In this document: positions 1-12,674 of the stretch, piece after piece
Position numbering within the stretch: position 1 is the stretch's first letter
Layout of the letters: each line of letters begins with the position of its first letter
Assembly: GCA_037367405.1 (NCBI GenBank)
Contig: JAZKJV010000611.1
Span: 310,001-374,000, forward strand
Source: Ottelia alismoides
Taxonomy: Eukaryota > Streptophyta > Magnoliopsida > Alismatales > Hydrocharitaceae
Length of the DNA: 64,000 nucleotides
Direction: 5' to 3'
Notes under the pieces: generated by a model
Database searches by the model: none
The model's input: the letters and a program-made list of their open reading frames with translations, nothing else
Told to the model about the DNA's origin: nothing
Position numbers and translations under genes: made by a program

Positions 1-1370
1 TTTGCATCTGCACCCTTGGGGTTCATGTTATTTCTTTTCAGGCTTTCCTGTATTAAATTTTCAGGATATTTTACAAAAAAGACCTCACAATTTTTAAATA
101 TTGTAAAAATACCTCTGCCAATGTTTTTTATTGCATTAATGGCCCTAGACTTCTGATAATGGTTAGGAAAATAAGAAATACTTGTAACTATTTGCAAATA
201 GGTCTCTGTCAGAAATTGAATATTATTTCTTGTGTTTTGTTTATTAAAAATACCTTCTTCCATCAAAAAAATTCTGGGAAAGTATTTTAAATGCCTTAAA
301 ACTTATTGAATCACACATAATTTTCATGGGCCATATAAAGTTACTTTTCTATATTTGAAAATTCAAAAAATTGCATTTTGTTCATGTTTGTATTAAAAAA
401 TACATAAAAATTATAAAAAAATTAAAAAATCCCCCAAAATTATAATTTTTATTACTATATTTTACAACTGTAGACCAAACTTTTCTAAAAATAACAAATA
501 AAATACTAAAAATTAAAAAGCTACAAAATCCTTATAAAAATTCTCAAAAATATTTGAAAAATAATAAAATATTCATTTTTATTTTTATATGTTATATATG
601 TTATAAACTATACATTAAAAAGTTTTACTGAATTTTTGACTATTTATCTATTTTTAAAACCTTAAACTCTTCGACCTATTTATCTCTCCTTTGTTTAAGG
701 GTATTCTACACTTAAAAATACAAAAAATAGTGAAAAGAAAATAAAAATCACAAAATAGAAGCAAATATAAAAATGGCAAAAATAATCTATTTTATGAATT
801 TTGAATATTTATAGGTATTTATATCTATATACTTGCTTATATAGTATACTTATACCTACATTTACTTATACTCTAATTATTAGTCTTATAATTATTAAAA
901 ACACCAAAACTATTTTCTAAAACCTTAAAAAATAAAAAGTAGCGTACCTTAGTGTATTTACCAAATTTTATCTTTATTTTCTATATTTAATATCTCTTAT
1001 ATATATAATATCTAAATACTATATATGTTTTCTATATCTAATTAAAAAGAAAATAAAATCAAAAATCAAAAAATATAAAAGAAATATAAAATTATAAAAC
1101 TAAACACATAAAATATATAAAAAAAGAATTCTAAAAATTTAAATAATTAAATACCTACTAAAAAATCATAAATCTTCATAAAAAAACCAAAAACATTTAT
1201 TGCCTAGTAGAATTATAATAAATTTTAACTCCACTTTTATTTTGCATTGGTATATTTATTTGTAGGTTAATTGTTGATTGATCTAGGGTTTCGTGAGTGG
1301 TTTCCTCAATGACACTGTTCCCTCGCTTTTTGTGGGGATATTTTAGACCCGTGCAAACTCCTTGTCATCA
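1..1370 (+). repeat. 3' part of the 5' LTR of element B (Athila-like)
   Basis: AT-rich sequence that ends in TCATCA at 1365-1370, two bases before a tRNA-Asp-type primer-binding site, which marks the inner end of a 5' LTR. Short blocks such as the one near 143 (ggccctagacttctg) resemble U5-side text in the other LTRs of this window. The upstream part of the LTR lies outside the window. The CCTGGT hairpin found in the other LTRs was not found here, so this copy is diverged or internally deleted. No gene is visible. Confidence 0.7.
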
Positions 1371-1372
1371 AA

Positions 1373-1390
1373 TGGGACCGTTGCCTGGGA
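1373..1390 (+). other. Primer-binding site of element B (tRNA-Asp type, degenerate)
   Basis: The sequence tgggaccgttgcctggga starts two bases after the LTR terminus and matches the complement of the 3' end of plant tRNA-Asp with a few mismatches. It would prime minus-strand DNA synthesis. The mismatches agree with an old, inactive copy. Confidence 0.75.
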
Positions 1391-3554
1391 GCAATGCAAA
1401 AGATAGAATTTTGGGTGTTACTTTTATTTCATCATTTTTATTATTTCCATTTCTCTTTATTTGATATAATTGCTCAATTGTGCTTATATTTTCTCTTCTA
1501 TTCTTCTTATGAGGGACCTTGAGATGACATCGATTACTTAGGAGGTTGGAGCACCCGAGTCATGAGGACTTGGTCATTCTATTTGTTGACCAAGAGGGGA
1601 GAGAGAGAGAGAGCAGGAGAAAGAGAGAGAGAGAGAAATTTAGCATAGATTTTAGTTTTTGGTGAGAGAGTGATTATTATTTGCTCTATTAATTTGTAAT
1701 AATGTAGGTGGACTTGGACTTGAACACTTGGGCCTAATTTCGAAGTGTTTGTTCACTTGGGGGCTCATCAGATTTTCCTGTGATTTCATCGCATTTATTT
1801 TCTTTGTTTTCTGTACTTTGTGCTTTTCGCTTTATTTTCATTTGTTTTGTGGAATGAGCCCTTAGTTTGGCAGGATTGCTTGCTCGGTAATCTAAGGCCA
1901 AACACCTAACAATATGCATAAACTTATAGCTTCTATGTTTGGACTTACATCAAAAATTAATTGTTGAATACTTGGACTTGAAATCGCGTGTCTTGAGAGG
2001 TCTCCATATAGTGCTTGCAGGACCCACTATGGTGGGCACCGAGGAGCCTCCAAGACTAGACTCTTAAGTTTCTTTTCCAGTATTTAGCATTTGGTTCTTC
2101 ACGTTAATAGAAATTCCTTCTGGGGAGATTTCCTCATTTGCACTTCACTCATATAGATTAGGTTAAAAATGTGTTTACCTTGCATCATGCATGGAGAGTA
2201 CTGGGAAGCACTGTAAGTCTTCTATCTAAGCATTCATCATTTAGGCACTGAAGTGAAGTCAAAGATGAGATGAATCGGATAACCCGCGGGATGCGATCAG
2301 CTTTCAGGAGTAGTTCCGGGCTTTCGCGTAGCAAGCTGGAGAGAAGCGAGTAGTCTACAAGCGCAAAAGCTAGCTTACCAGGTTGGGGATGGTCCGAGGC
2401 AAGAACTTATTGAATCCATTTTCCATGTTAGTGTCACCTTGCAATGCTTTATCATTCTCTCCCTCTAATTTTAAACACTTGGAGAAAAAATAAAATCCAA
2501 AAAAATGGGTAAGCATTTTGATATTGAAAATACTCAAAAAGTGAAATCAAAAATTAAAACAAGTAGACTGCTAATTGATCTTTGACCTAAATAAAAGCTG
2601 TAACGAACATCATTGTTTGGATTTCATAAAGCCTTCATTGTATTCATGTACCATCCAGATTGAGCGATGCACAAACCTTAAGGAATAGAGCCAAAAACCC
2701 ATTCTGTAGTTGCCTCAACTACCACATGGGACCGACGAAGTATTGATGCATCTATCATACATGACCGAGTAGGGCCTTATCGACGATGGTGTTCCTGCCT
2801 TGAGTGGAACATCCAACTTGGTCTGAAGTACTAAGCCTATGGCATTCCCTCATGGGTGTGTCCGTCTCATCATTTTGCGTCCGAGTACCTAGCTTGCGAG
2901 GGAAGTAGTGGTTTCACCTATTGGCTTCCTCTCTTTTCTTTGGCTATGTAGCCACCTAGGACCGGTATTGAGGAACTTAAAAAGTGCATATCACAAGATA
3001 TAAAGGAGGTGGAACAAGTACGGGGATACTTTCATGGCAGTACACGCTCTCCTCTAGGGATAGCCATTAAGGACTCTTGATAATTTTTTCCGGAATCACA
3101 ACTCTTAAAATTGAAAAGATAAAAATAGCCGAACTCCTACAACTTCACATGTGTTGAGTTGGTGAATCCATTTTTTCTTGGTGTTTGTTTGTTTAGATTT
3201 AGGTACAAAGATCAAAGTCTCACGTCGTCGTGCAATTTTTTTATTCTTCTTTTCTCACTTCCTCTTTGACCCTTGATCATTGCGAGTCTTCTATTTTACA
3301 CTCCATTTATTTCTTGTTCGTAACTATATCCTTCTTCCACATAAATCTTGTCTTCTCTTTGAGATGACGACTCTGGGATGACTTAGTCGAGACTACGTCG
3401 ACACCACATCGACTCTTTGAGTTCGACATCTCCAATAATTCAACACAATTTCCAAGTGCATGGTTCAGACTCCATAAACCACCCTTAGGACTCGCTGCTT
3501 CTTCGTCCTCCCACAGATCAAGAAAACTCTCTTCCTGAGTTCTACCCTGTTTGG
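1391..3554 (+). other. Untranslated leader of element B
   Basis: About 2.2 kb between PBS and gag without a convincing frame. It holds a GA-rich microsatellite (about 1597-1636) and two hairpins also found in elements A and F: one at 1731-1765 and one at 2023-2036. A block near 2320-2400 (text like agctggagagaagcgag) corresponds loosely to the leader part of A around 13865-13980. In retroelements this region normally carries packaging and dimerisation signals. Confidence 0.6.
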
Positions 3555-4930
3555 ATGGAGATTTATTTTACTAGATACTCCTCTCTATCCCTATTAAGAT
3601 TAAGAATTGGCCCTGATTCTGAATTATTTTCTCCATTTGGTGCATGCATACAGACTGATCGAGGTGTATTTCCTATTGCAGATCTTGACCCTGATTTAGA
3701 GCCCATTTCATTCATTGTCAGAATAAGAGATGGCCCCGACAAGTAGAGGAAAGGGACCGCAACATCCAAACACAGAGCCAGATAAAGAGTAGGGCACTCG
3801 CCCGAGTCACAATGAAGCGAACAAGCAGCTTTTAGCCTCCATTCAACAACAATTAACTGACCAATCTCTAGCTCAGGTCCCCTTTCAAGTCATGTTGAAT
3901 GACTTGAGGAGGAGATTAGAGGAGAGGGAGCCACCTCAAGGAGTAGGTGATGATTACCATGGTGATGATGATGATAACTCAGTAGATGGAACTCGCAGAG
4001 GTGAGGAGAAGTAAGGAGAGGCCAACCCAAGCCAACCATAAAGAAGTCATACAACCTGGGGCCATCCACATCAATGAGTGGATTCAAATTCCATTGGCCC
4101 ACAAACATTTTGAGATGAAGTTGCAAATCCTTTCGCTCCTCCCCATTTTCCACAATAATTCAAATGAGGAGCCTTAAATCCATCTACAACAGTTCATCTG
4201 TACTGCAACATGACTCACTACCCCAACATATCGTCGGGTGTAGTCAAGATAACTACCTTCCCCACCTGTCGAATGTTGATATCATTGAGAAGAGGTCACA
4301 AGACCTAGAGAAGCTCATCGGGATTGAGCAAAGGATGAAGGTCTTAGACAAGCTTAATTTTTCACCAAGCAACTGGAGCTGCTAGTGAACACCATTAGTG
4401 GATGCAACACCGTGACAACCACACCTGAGCCTCCAGCTGAGAAGAAGGAGCAGATACAACCACAACCACCTCATCTTCCTTAGTCGAGTCCTAGTCAACC
4501 TTCGTTCCAGCACATATAATACGTACAGGTCCTGGAGCAACCACTACCATAGTCGCAGACACAAATGGTTGTCTACCAGTTGTATGAATTTCAGCCTCAG
4601 TATCTCAAGCCTTGTTCTCCACCTCCCCCACTCATTCAAGAGGTGAATAGCATCTGGAGCAATGATCAGTAGCTGACTTGTCCTCAGGGACAACCAGGGT
4701 CAGAACCAAGCTAGACGACCATATCACCAGCAACATGGAGGATGGAATTTCCATCCCATCCTGGCCCATCACCAACAACCTTCACAACATGGATATACTT
4801 GGAGGCAGAATAACTATAAGTAGCAATCCAGATACCACAACCAGTAGTACTAGCAGCCTGATACGCCAAAACACGAAAAGAAAGCAGCAATCCTGGTGAA
4901 GTTGTGCCAACCTTGGAGATTCCAGCACCT
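3555..4930 (+). pseudogene. Degenerate gag of element B
   Basis: Gag forms the capsid-like particle of the retroelement. The ATG at 3555 sits about 510 bases before the gag core, as in element A. In the core, the stretch LLPIFHNNSNEEP (ending 4174) aligns with LLPRFHGLSTEEP of A, and after a TAA at 4175-4177 the next residues IHLQQF align with LHLQEF of A. Most of the remaining core is missing: the text soon resembles the gag tail, rich in Gln and Pro codons at 4430-4900. Several frames are needed and there are many stops, so no functional Gag can be made. Confidence 0.65.
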
Positions 4931-5960
4931 GCAACAGAACTAGAGCAAACCGATGGAGTTGTCATTTTTGGTCTACATGATGTAGATGAATGTATACCTT
5001 TTTGCCATCTATCTATATAGAAAGGCATGCACAAAATTTTGAATGAAAATGAAAATATTTTTGAGGATGTACATATGCCTTTTCCTTCTACAATTAAATC
5101 AAAAACCATAAAATAATTGAAAAATGATTTATGTGATCCTATCATCATTGAGATATTGCAAGACATTATGCTTGAGATGCCTCTTTTGAAAGCCATGGAG
5201 TACATGCTAAGTGTGAATAAAGGACTTAAAGAAACATGTACAACAAAGCATCATCCCTCCAAAATCAGACGCAGAAAATCTGAGAAGCATATTCTTACCA
5301 TGGCCACAATAACACCAGTAATAATCTCTCGTACAAGATGAAAGACAAGGGAGCATCACTCATCAGATGCACACTCTTCAATCAAAAGTTTGAGCGCAAC
5401 TTGCTTGATAGGTTGTCTTCTATAAACCTCTTGCCAGTATCACTACTCACAAAAATTGGGCTAGGACCGCTCAAGACAACCAAGATGACTCTGCAGTTCG
5501 CAAATCGATCCGTTAAGTGACCTAGGGGCATGTTGGAGGATGTCATCATTGTTCAAGGGATATAATTCTCTATTGATTTCATTGTCCTATACATGGATAC
5601 CTCCACACCTCTGCTCCATACCCTGATTATCCTTGGTCATCCATTCCTTCGAACAACCGAGGCAATAGTTGACTACAGTACTAGAGAGATCACATTTCGC
5701 TCCAACATCGATAAGATACAGATAGAGATCGTGATTGAGCCAAAACTGATAGATGTTGTATCAGAGATGAGTGTGATTGCACTACAATGCTCGAAGGACT
5801 GTGATTTTTGGAAGATATCAGAGATACAACTCTATTTTTGGATGATAGTGAAACCCTGGAAATCCTCTCCATAGCGGAAGTATGGCAAAGTACAACCCAA
5901 TTCATCGGTCTTTGAAGATGAGATTTTTGCTGATGTACAACTGGAGAAATTTGAATAATC
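4931..5960 (+). pseudogene. Degenerate aspartic protease of element B
   Basis: The retroelement protease normally cleaves the Gag-Pol polyprotein using a D-S/T-G motif. Here the conserved lead-in (MPLLKAMEYMLSV, about 5178) and the active-site block are recognisable near 5360-5440, but the catalytic triplet reads DRL within LLDRLSSINLLP, so the Asp is followed by non-functional residues. The downstream half (near 5590-5740) keeps the IILGHPFLRTTEAIVDY segment seen as IILGRPFFATTKAVSD in A. Frameshifts separate the two halves. The copy is inactive. Confidence 0.7.
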
Positions 5961-6001
5961 CCCCTAGTATGAGCATGAGGAATTCATTGCAGATCTTTGT
6001 G

Positions 6002-6145
6002 ATGTATTGAATGAAGAAGTTGAATTGCCAGAGGTGGACAACCGACAGACGAAAGAGCTAACACCTACAGTTATGTATTGAATGAAGAAGTTGAATTGCC
6101 AGAGGTGGACAACCGGCAGACGAAAGAGCTAACACCTACAGTTAT
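6002..6145 (+). repeat. 71-bp tandem duplication in element B
   Basis: Two head-to-tail copies of a 71-bp unit (6002-6072 and 6073-6143, homology continuing to 6145) differ at one base (accgacag against accggcag). The length is not a multiple of three, so it shifts frame in the protease-RT linker. It looks younger than the surrounding decay. Confidence 0.9.
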
Positions 6146-7240
6146 CGCTGAAGTCACCACTGAATCAACTCCCACATCACCGGAGCTCAATCCTTTGCCA
6201 TACAATATGAAGTACGCATTCCTTGTGGGAGAATATAACATGTATCCGATCATCATAAATTCTCATCTGACCAAAGACCAAGAATCTTATCTGATGAAGG
6301 TTCTTAAAAAAATCGCAAGGCCATAGGCTGGAAGATATCGGATCTCCATGGGATCAATCCATGATTATTTTTGCATCACATTTACCTAGAAGGAGAGAAC
6401 AAACCTTCCCGTGAACTCCAGTGTAGACTGAATCCAAACCTCCGGGAGGTTGTAATGAAAGAAATTCAGAAATGGTGTGATGCAGGGTTCATTTATCCCA
6501 TCTCCGACTCCAAGTGGGTGAGTCCCTGGACGTAGTACCAAAGAAATATAGGATCACCGTTGTAACTAATGACAAAGGAGAGGAGATTCAGACCAGATTA
6601 CAAACATCTTGGTGAGTCGGTGTGGATTACAGACATCTGAATCTCTCCACCAAGAAGGACTATTATCCACTACCTTTCATCGACCAGATTCTTGAGAGAC
6701 TCACCACGAAGGAATATTTTTGCTTCTTGGACGAGTACTCTGGATATAACCAAGTTGAGATCGCACCTGAAGATCAAGAGAAGACAACATTCACATGCCC
6801 TTTTGGGATGTACACCTTCCTATGTATGTCCTTCGGTCTACATATATTTCAGACATACTACACCCCTGCTACATATTAGAGATGTATACTGGTCATATTT
6901 GCAGACATGGTGGGTAGTTTTCTCGAGTTTTTTATGGACAGTTTATCGGTCTACAGAGATTCATTTGATCAATGTATGGACTATATAGATGGATTTCTGA
7001 GGAGGTGTTGTGAAGTGAACCTCATGCTCTCGTGGAAAATAAGCAATTTCATGGTGATCGAAGGTACATTGTTGGGTCATATTGTATCAAACCATAGCAT
7101 AGAAGTGGACCCAACAAAGGTGGAAGTAATTTCAAAACTTGAGCCACCTGCAAATCTAAAACAAGTTCGGTTGTTTTTAGGGCATGTCGTTTTCTACCGA
7201 TGATTTATTAAAGACTTTAGCAAGCTCACCTGATCATTGA
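6146..7240 (+). pseudogene. Degenerate reverse transcriptase of element B
   Basis: The RT copies retroelement RNA into DNA. Recognisable segments in order are FIYPISDSKWVS (about 6489), a DYRHLNLSTKKD block (about 6625), CFLDEYSGYNQVEIAPEDQ (about 6721), a palm block with FMDSLSVYR at 6931-6951, and LGHIVSNHSIEVDP (about 7072). The family palm motif ends in two aspartates, whereas here the fourth residue is Ser, so a metal ligand is lost. A TGA stop at 7201-7203 interrupts the thumb at the same codon as in element A. Frame changes occur near 6600 and 6880. It is not functional. Confidence 0.8.
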
Positions 7241-7773
7241 CAAACCCTCTATGCAAGGAGACAGGTTTTGTCATGGATGACCATGTTCTCCAAGCCTTCA
7301 ATCAACTGAAAGACATGATCACATATGCTCATGTCCTGCATCCACCATATTAGACTATACCCTTTAAGATCAAGACGGACACGTCCGATTTCACAATTGG
7401 TGTTGTTCTAGGGTAAAGACAAGATGTGATACCATTTGCTATTCATTACGCGAGCAGAACATTAGAAGAAACCTAGAAGAACTATACATTGACAAAGAAA
7501 AAGCTTCTAGTCGTAGTGTTTACGCTGGAAAAGTTCAAATCACATCTCCTCGGATTAAGGGTTATGATTTATACTGACCATTCTGCCATCAAGTATCTTC
7601 AGAGCAAGAAAGACACCAAGCCTCGTCTATTTTGTTGGATCCTTTTACTCCAAGAATTTGACTTGAAAATTCGTGACAAACCAGACATCAAAAATGTAGT
7701 GGCAAACCATCTTTCCAGAATAGTTAGTGCAGAGCCTCTTGAGTAGAATGCAATTCCAATCACAGAGACATTC
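7241..7773 (+). pseudogene. Degenerate RNase H of element B
   Basis: RNase H removes the RNA strand of the RNA-DNA hybrid. The segments TDTSDFTIGVVLG (about 7375), [16 protein letters not shown] (about 7568) and [10 protein letters not shown] (about 7690) follow the Athila order. The stretch corresponding to TENEML in element A reads TKKKLL here, so the acidic residue of that motif is gone, and VADHL has become VANHL. Stops occur near 7350, 7415 and 7470. The reading stops at 7773, where a minus-strand LTR is inserted; the continuation is at 28212. Confidence 0.8.
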
Positions 7774-9287
7774 TGATGACACGAAAATCCGATCAACTAA
7801 GATGGAAAAATAAACAAGCGTCGTTGTTCCTAGCCAATCAATTCAGTCAATCAAAGAAAATAGAAACCACTCAGATAAATAAAACAATCAAGGAACGAAA
7901 ATTAATGCTAGCGGTCTCAACTATTTATTTAACCTGGTATAGAAACCAGGGTCGAAAACAAGGAGCACGAGTGAAACCTACGAAGTAGTCCTAATCAAAA
8001 AATAAAAGGAATATTTTTTGTGGTTTTTAATTTCTATTTTTTTTATTTTCAAAATTGAGAAAACAAACAACACAATAAAATAAACTAAGTGAAGGCAAGC
8101 CTCAATAATTTTTTATTAATACTAAAAATGCTAAAGAAAATATGAAGTAAAAATATTTTTGTGTTTTTCAAATATTCAGATGTTTTTGATGATTTATGGG
8201 ATTTTTCAATTTTTATATGATTTTATAAAAATAAAAAAAATCAAAATAGGGAATTAATGTACAACCTGGACTAAAAGGCAAGATTAAAATAGTAAAAATG
8301 CCTCAAAGACCTCAGTGTAATTTTTATGGAATAGAAAATAAAAATATGTAACTACAGCAACTGAAATCCTATTTTTTTATTTTTTTCTAGAATTTCTAAT
8401 GATTTTTATAAGTTTTTTATGATTTTTAGCTTGTTAGGGTCTTTATAAAGGATAATGAAACAAAAATGGTATTGAAATGAAAACACACAAAAATAAGCAC
8501 ATAGAAATGTTTATGGAATTTTAAAGACCATTTTTATATTTTTTGGTATTTTAAAAAATAGACAGATCACTTTTTAAAGGTTTCTATTTTTAGATATATC
8601 AAATAAAACTAAATTGAGTCACAAAAATTACCATAAATATTACGTATTAGCATGAGCTAACTGTAATTTTTATGGAATTTTTGGAGTTAATTTAGTAATT
8701 ATTTGATTAAAAACGACACACACAACACTCAGGAACCTACTTGCATTTATTTGAAACTTTCAGGGTCAAATAATAATAGAAGTAAAAAGTTCAGGGCTTG
8801 ACTTGCAATTTGTCCAATTAATTCACGCACATGTTTAATACACCATACACAGGGGTATAACTGCAAACACCCAAAAGTTTCTACTTAAAACAAAACAGAT
8901 AAAAGCATAGGGGTATGGAATGCAATTACAACAGCTATGCACGCGAGACAACATGTTGGTTCAGTCAATAGGACTAAAATGTAAATACAGAAAATAGCAA
9001 GGGTTCAACTGCAAAGTGTCTGTGTGTACAAAATTATTAACTGGACTAATTAATAAAGCATACAAAGTGCAAGATAAAAGATGCAAAGTACCCCGGGGCA
9101 CGTGAGGAGGGCGCGGGGTGGCACATGGAGAGCTCTGAAGGAGGCGGGAACGTGCAGTGCAGATCGCCTGCAGTGTCAGATCTGACACACCAGGGAATGT
9201 CGGCTACAGGTGGCGCAGATGTGTTAGGGCGTGCCATATCAACGGTCCAAAAGTTGTAGCAACGAGCGGCTTAGATCCAAACTGGTA
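7774..9287 (-). repeat. Minus-strand solo LTR, first part (its 3' half)
   Basis: On the minus strand this is the 3' half of an Athila-like LTR. Its end TCATCA reads as TGATGA at 7774, and the conserved hairpin CCTGGT...ACCAGG is at 7933-7950 with the adjoining block for ctacttcgtagg near 7978. It is cut at 9287 by element A and resumes at 26366. The five bases before it, CATTC (7769-7773), are repeated at 28212-28216 after its other end, as expected for a gypsy-type target duplication. No internal retrotransposon sequence belongs to it, so it is a solo LTR. Confidence 0.85.
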
Positions 9288-10100
9288 CTCAGCTCCTCAT
9301 CCAATTCATCACTCTTTATTCTTTTATTTTAGTTATTTATCTTGGGAAAACATCATGTAGATAGGTGTAAATACAATAAGTTACCAATAGGCATGCTTTG
9401 GTTAATATTCAATAATTAGCATGTATTTGTGCAAAAATAAAAGAATAAAGAATAAAGAAAAAGAAGGAAATATTTAGACTAAATATTGAGTGACATGAAC
9501 CCAAGAGAGTGCCCAATATGGGCATGATCGCCAAATAAAACAAGTAGAAAGAGATAGGGCCATTCAGCCTTGTATATATTCCTTCTATTTGTACATATTT
9601 TATTTTTTACAAAAAAATAAAATTAAAAATGTGTTTATATTATCTTCTATATATTCCTAAAAATAAAACAAAAATTAGAAAAAAATTTAAATTAAAATAA
9701 AAACAAAAATAATCTTCTCTCTTTACCTTGTACATATACCATGTATATATGTATCTATCACTATTTATTTCACCCTTGTAAATAAACGATAAAAATAAAA
9801 TAAAATTATTTTATACTCAAAATTTTATGTTGTAAATAAATAAAATATAAAATTGGAGTATTTGTACAAAAATAATAAAATAAAAATAAAATTATAAAAT
9901 ACATATGTATTTTATACCTGTATATAATATAATATAACACATATAACATAATTTAGTTATCATAAAAATAAATAAAAAATCACTAAAAAATAGTTTTATA
10001 ATAAATAAACATTTTTTTATTTTGTAAATATTTTATAATAAAATCATATTCGAATTTTAATTTATTTTCTAAATATTTTTGACTCAGGAATATTCTGATT

Positions 10101-10147
10101 GGTCCACGGGGGATTGTTAACCCCCGATCAACTCCCCCTCCTGGACC
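10101..10147 (+). promoter_or_regulatory. U3 inverted repeat (GGTCC...GGACC) in the 5' LTR of A
   Basis: GGTCC at 10101-10105 and GGACC at 10143-10147 enclose G-run and C-run arms. It follows an inverted CCAAT box (ATTGG at 10098-10102) and lies about 190 bases before the TATA box. The same arrangement exists in the D and F LTRs and in a more diverged form in E and C. Confidence 0.55.
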
Positions 10148-10338
10148 AACCCGCGTCCGGATCCGATTTTGCGCCCCAATTCTCGAATTTTTCTTGGACG
10201 GATCCTGGTCTCCCTTGCCCCGATTCTTGCGCCTGCTTCTTCCCTTTGGATCCACGACCCTCGCGGACCCCTAGGGACGAGCGGATCTTTCTTGGTTCGC
10301 AAGCCCGTGCCCGTTCTTCCTCCTCATCCGGAACTGCG

Positions 10339-10346
10339 TATAAATT
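10339..10346 (+). promoter_or_regulatory. TATA box of the element A 5' LTR
   Basis: TATAAATT in a GC-rich context, at the same place relative to the U3 inverted repeat as TATA boxes in the 3' LTR (near 24036) and in D (32890-32897). Likely core promoter of the element. Confidence 0.6.
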
Positions 10347-12484
10347 ATTCCATCCGATTCCCAGCTCAGTAGCTCGCGCCGCACACCTCCCTTCTGCCCT
10401 AGAAACCTTCCCCTCGATGACGGCGTTTGGAAGCGCCCTTTGGTGGTCGGAGAGAGTGCATGTAGTCGAAGCTCAAAGCACATGGCCGGAGCACCGCCGC
10501 GTTCGAGCCTCCCCGCTTGCCGCAGCGTGGTCGAAGCAAAGATCCCCATCGACACATCCCCCTGGAGCTCAGGATCAATCTTGGACCATCAGGAACACCT
10601 TTAGTCGATCCGAGTTTCCTTTATCTTCGAATCTTTCATCGGACCTCTGCTGGCTCCGACCCAGTGGTCAGAGCTCCATCGACCACCCATATCTTCTCCG
10701 ATAGACTCCTCGTTCCACCATCACCCTTACCCCGCAGTTTGATCATCCTGATCTTGGCTACCCGAGCCAAGATTAGTCTAGGTTCCTTCTGCCGCCTTCG
10801 CTGGACCTCCCATCGTCGTGCACCTTCACTTCACTTTGTTTCCATCCAAATAACCTCGACCAGAGTCTACCTCCGAGTCAAAGCTTTCGTTTGCAGGTCA
10901 AAGAGTGCACGATTACCCTCCAGTTCGCCTTCAGCCAGCCTCACCGGAGGTCGTCCAGGTCCCATTGCCCCGCCAAGAGATCTGACCGTCGATGACATCA
11001 TCCTCCACCACCATCCGACGTAGAGGAGCCCTACGATCGTGTTGCCGCCATCTGATTGTTCATCAGAGCCACCGATCTTCCTCGATGCTCTGGTCAACCT
11101 CGTCCAGCAGGAGTTCTTCCAGCATCCTCCATAGCCGTCGGATCCTCCATCTCCACCAGTTCGGATCTGGACCGTCCGTCACCTGCGCCTTGTCAGGCCA
11201 TTAGATCTGCTATCTAACGGTCCCCGTACGCCCACGTTCGCGCTCGCAAGACGGCCATTAGATCTGCCAGGTGTCAGCGCCAGAGCCACAGATCTCCATC
11301 CATTCAGTGAGCGATGCCTGGCACCACATGTGACCCGCACGAGCGGATGGGTAATTTGCACCTTCTTCCATGTAGTTCTTTTATGTTTTTATTTAGTCTG
11401 TAAAATAAATAGTACATTGTGGTCTATTTCCACTCTGACCCCTACTATTTTTACTATTTGCACTTTGGTCCTTCCTGTCTGGTTACACGTGCATCGTCAT
11501 GTGTATATTTGGATATTTGCATGTATGCCCTCGGGTTTTCTTGGATGCTATGAAATGAATCTTTAGTTTCTTTATTTACATACGTACCCACCCCTATGCG
11601 TGGTTTATTTGGACATGTGATGAATTAATGGAGAAATTACAGTAGGCACCTTAGACTTTTAAAGTGTGTTATCATTTAGTACTGGAAACATATTTTCTTT
11701 GCATATCAGTCCCTGTGTGCTGTATGGTTTTGATTGGTTGAAATAAATATCAAACATTATCCAAATTTCATGAAATTTAGACACATGGCTCATACCACTG
11801 CGTAATAATTTTCGTGAATTTTTGGACCCTTCTTGTTTTCATTTTCTTTTTTAAAAAATTAAAAAACCTTGAAATTTGCTTATATTTAATCTGAAAAATC
11901 AAATAAAAAAATTTAAAACCCTCTAAAAAATCCAAAAATAATACAGTGTGTTTGTTTTGTTGTATTTTCGACTCAGTGCAATTTTTGTTTGATTTGGATT
12001 TATAAAAACCCTTAAAAACTTGAAAAATCATTATAAACTCTTAAAACAATAAAAAAAATACAATTTCAATTTCTTTAGTTAGCTTTTTATTTCTAGTTTA
12101 CAATAAAATTATTGCTGGAGTTTTATAGGCTATATAACTATTTTTAAATAGCCTTTAGATTCTGGCTGCACAACATCTTTGATTTTTAGCCTTACTTTAT
12201 TTTTAGAAAATTAACTAAAATCATAAAAATCTGAGAAAAATATCAAAAACACTTGAATATTTATAAAAATCAAAAATATTTTTATTTTAATTTTCTGAGT
12301 CTTTTTGATGTGTTAAATAATTATTGGTTTGTGCCTTTTTGGTTTCCTTTATTCATTTTCCTCATTATAAAAATTACAAAAAAATTAAGAAAATATAAAA
12401 ATCCATCAAAAATATTTTATTTCTCTTATTTTTGAGTCCCGACTACTTCGTAGGTTTTCCCAAACCTTGCTCCTTGTGTTCGAC

Positions 12485-12510
12485 CCTGGTATCTATACCA
12501 GGTTAATAAA
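12485..12510 (+). terminator. LTR hairpin with adjoining AATAAA
   Basis: CCTGGTAT (12485-12492) and ATACCAGG (12495-12502) form a perfect 8-bp stem with a 2-base spacer, followed by AATAAA at 12505-12510. The CCTGGT/ACCAGG arms recur in the minus-strand solo LTR and in D, and with one arm base changed in F. It is a likely polyadenylation or R-region element; the assignment is inference. Confidence 0.5.
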
Positions 12511-12656
12511 GTAGTGAGACTACTATTTGTCCTGATTTGTTGATTTCTTTTGATTGGTGGTCTTTCTTTTTCTTGTTGAGTGAGCTTCGCGGTTCGGGTC
12601 GCAATGACCCTGATTTATACCTTAACCCAGATTGCGAGATTTTTCGCTCATCAGAA

Positions 12657-12674
12657 TGGCGCTGTTGCCGGGGA
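12657..12674 (+). other. Primer-binding site of element A (tRNA-Asp)
   Basis: tggcgctgttgccgggga begins three bases after the LTR end and matches the complement of the 3' end of plant tRNA-Asp with one mismatch. This primer choice is typical of Athila-like elements. Confidence 0.9.

Larger units (their letters stand above)
9288..12653 (+). repeat. 5' LTR of element A
   Basis: About 3.37 kb. The start is degenerate: the usual TGATGAAT palindrome reads as ctcagctcctcatccaattc, so the left edge is set from the target duplication. AT-rich U3 is followed by a GC-rich promoter and transcribed part from about 10090 to 11330, then an AT-rich part and the conserved end TTTTCGCTCATCA. It matches the 3' LTR at 22994-26365 along its length with scattered differences, which suggests an insertion that is not very recent. 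Confidence 0.85.

Noticed and set aside
10099..11361. Open frames up to about 200 codons in the GC-rich part of the A 5' LTR
   Set aside because: They lie across the TATA box and transcribed LTR part, are present on both strands, change between LTR copies and show no domain.
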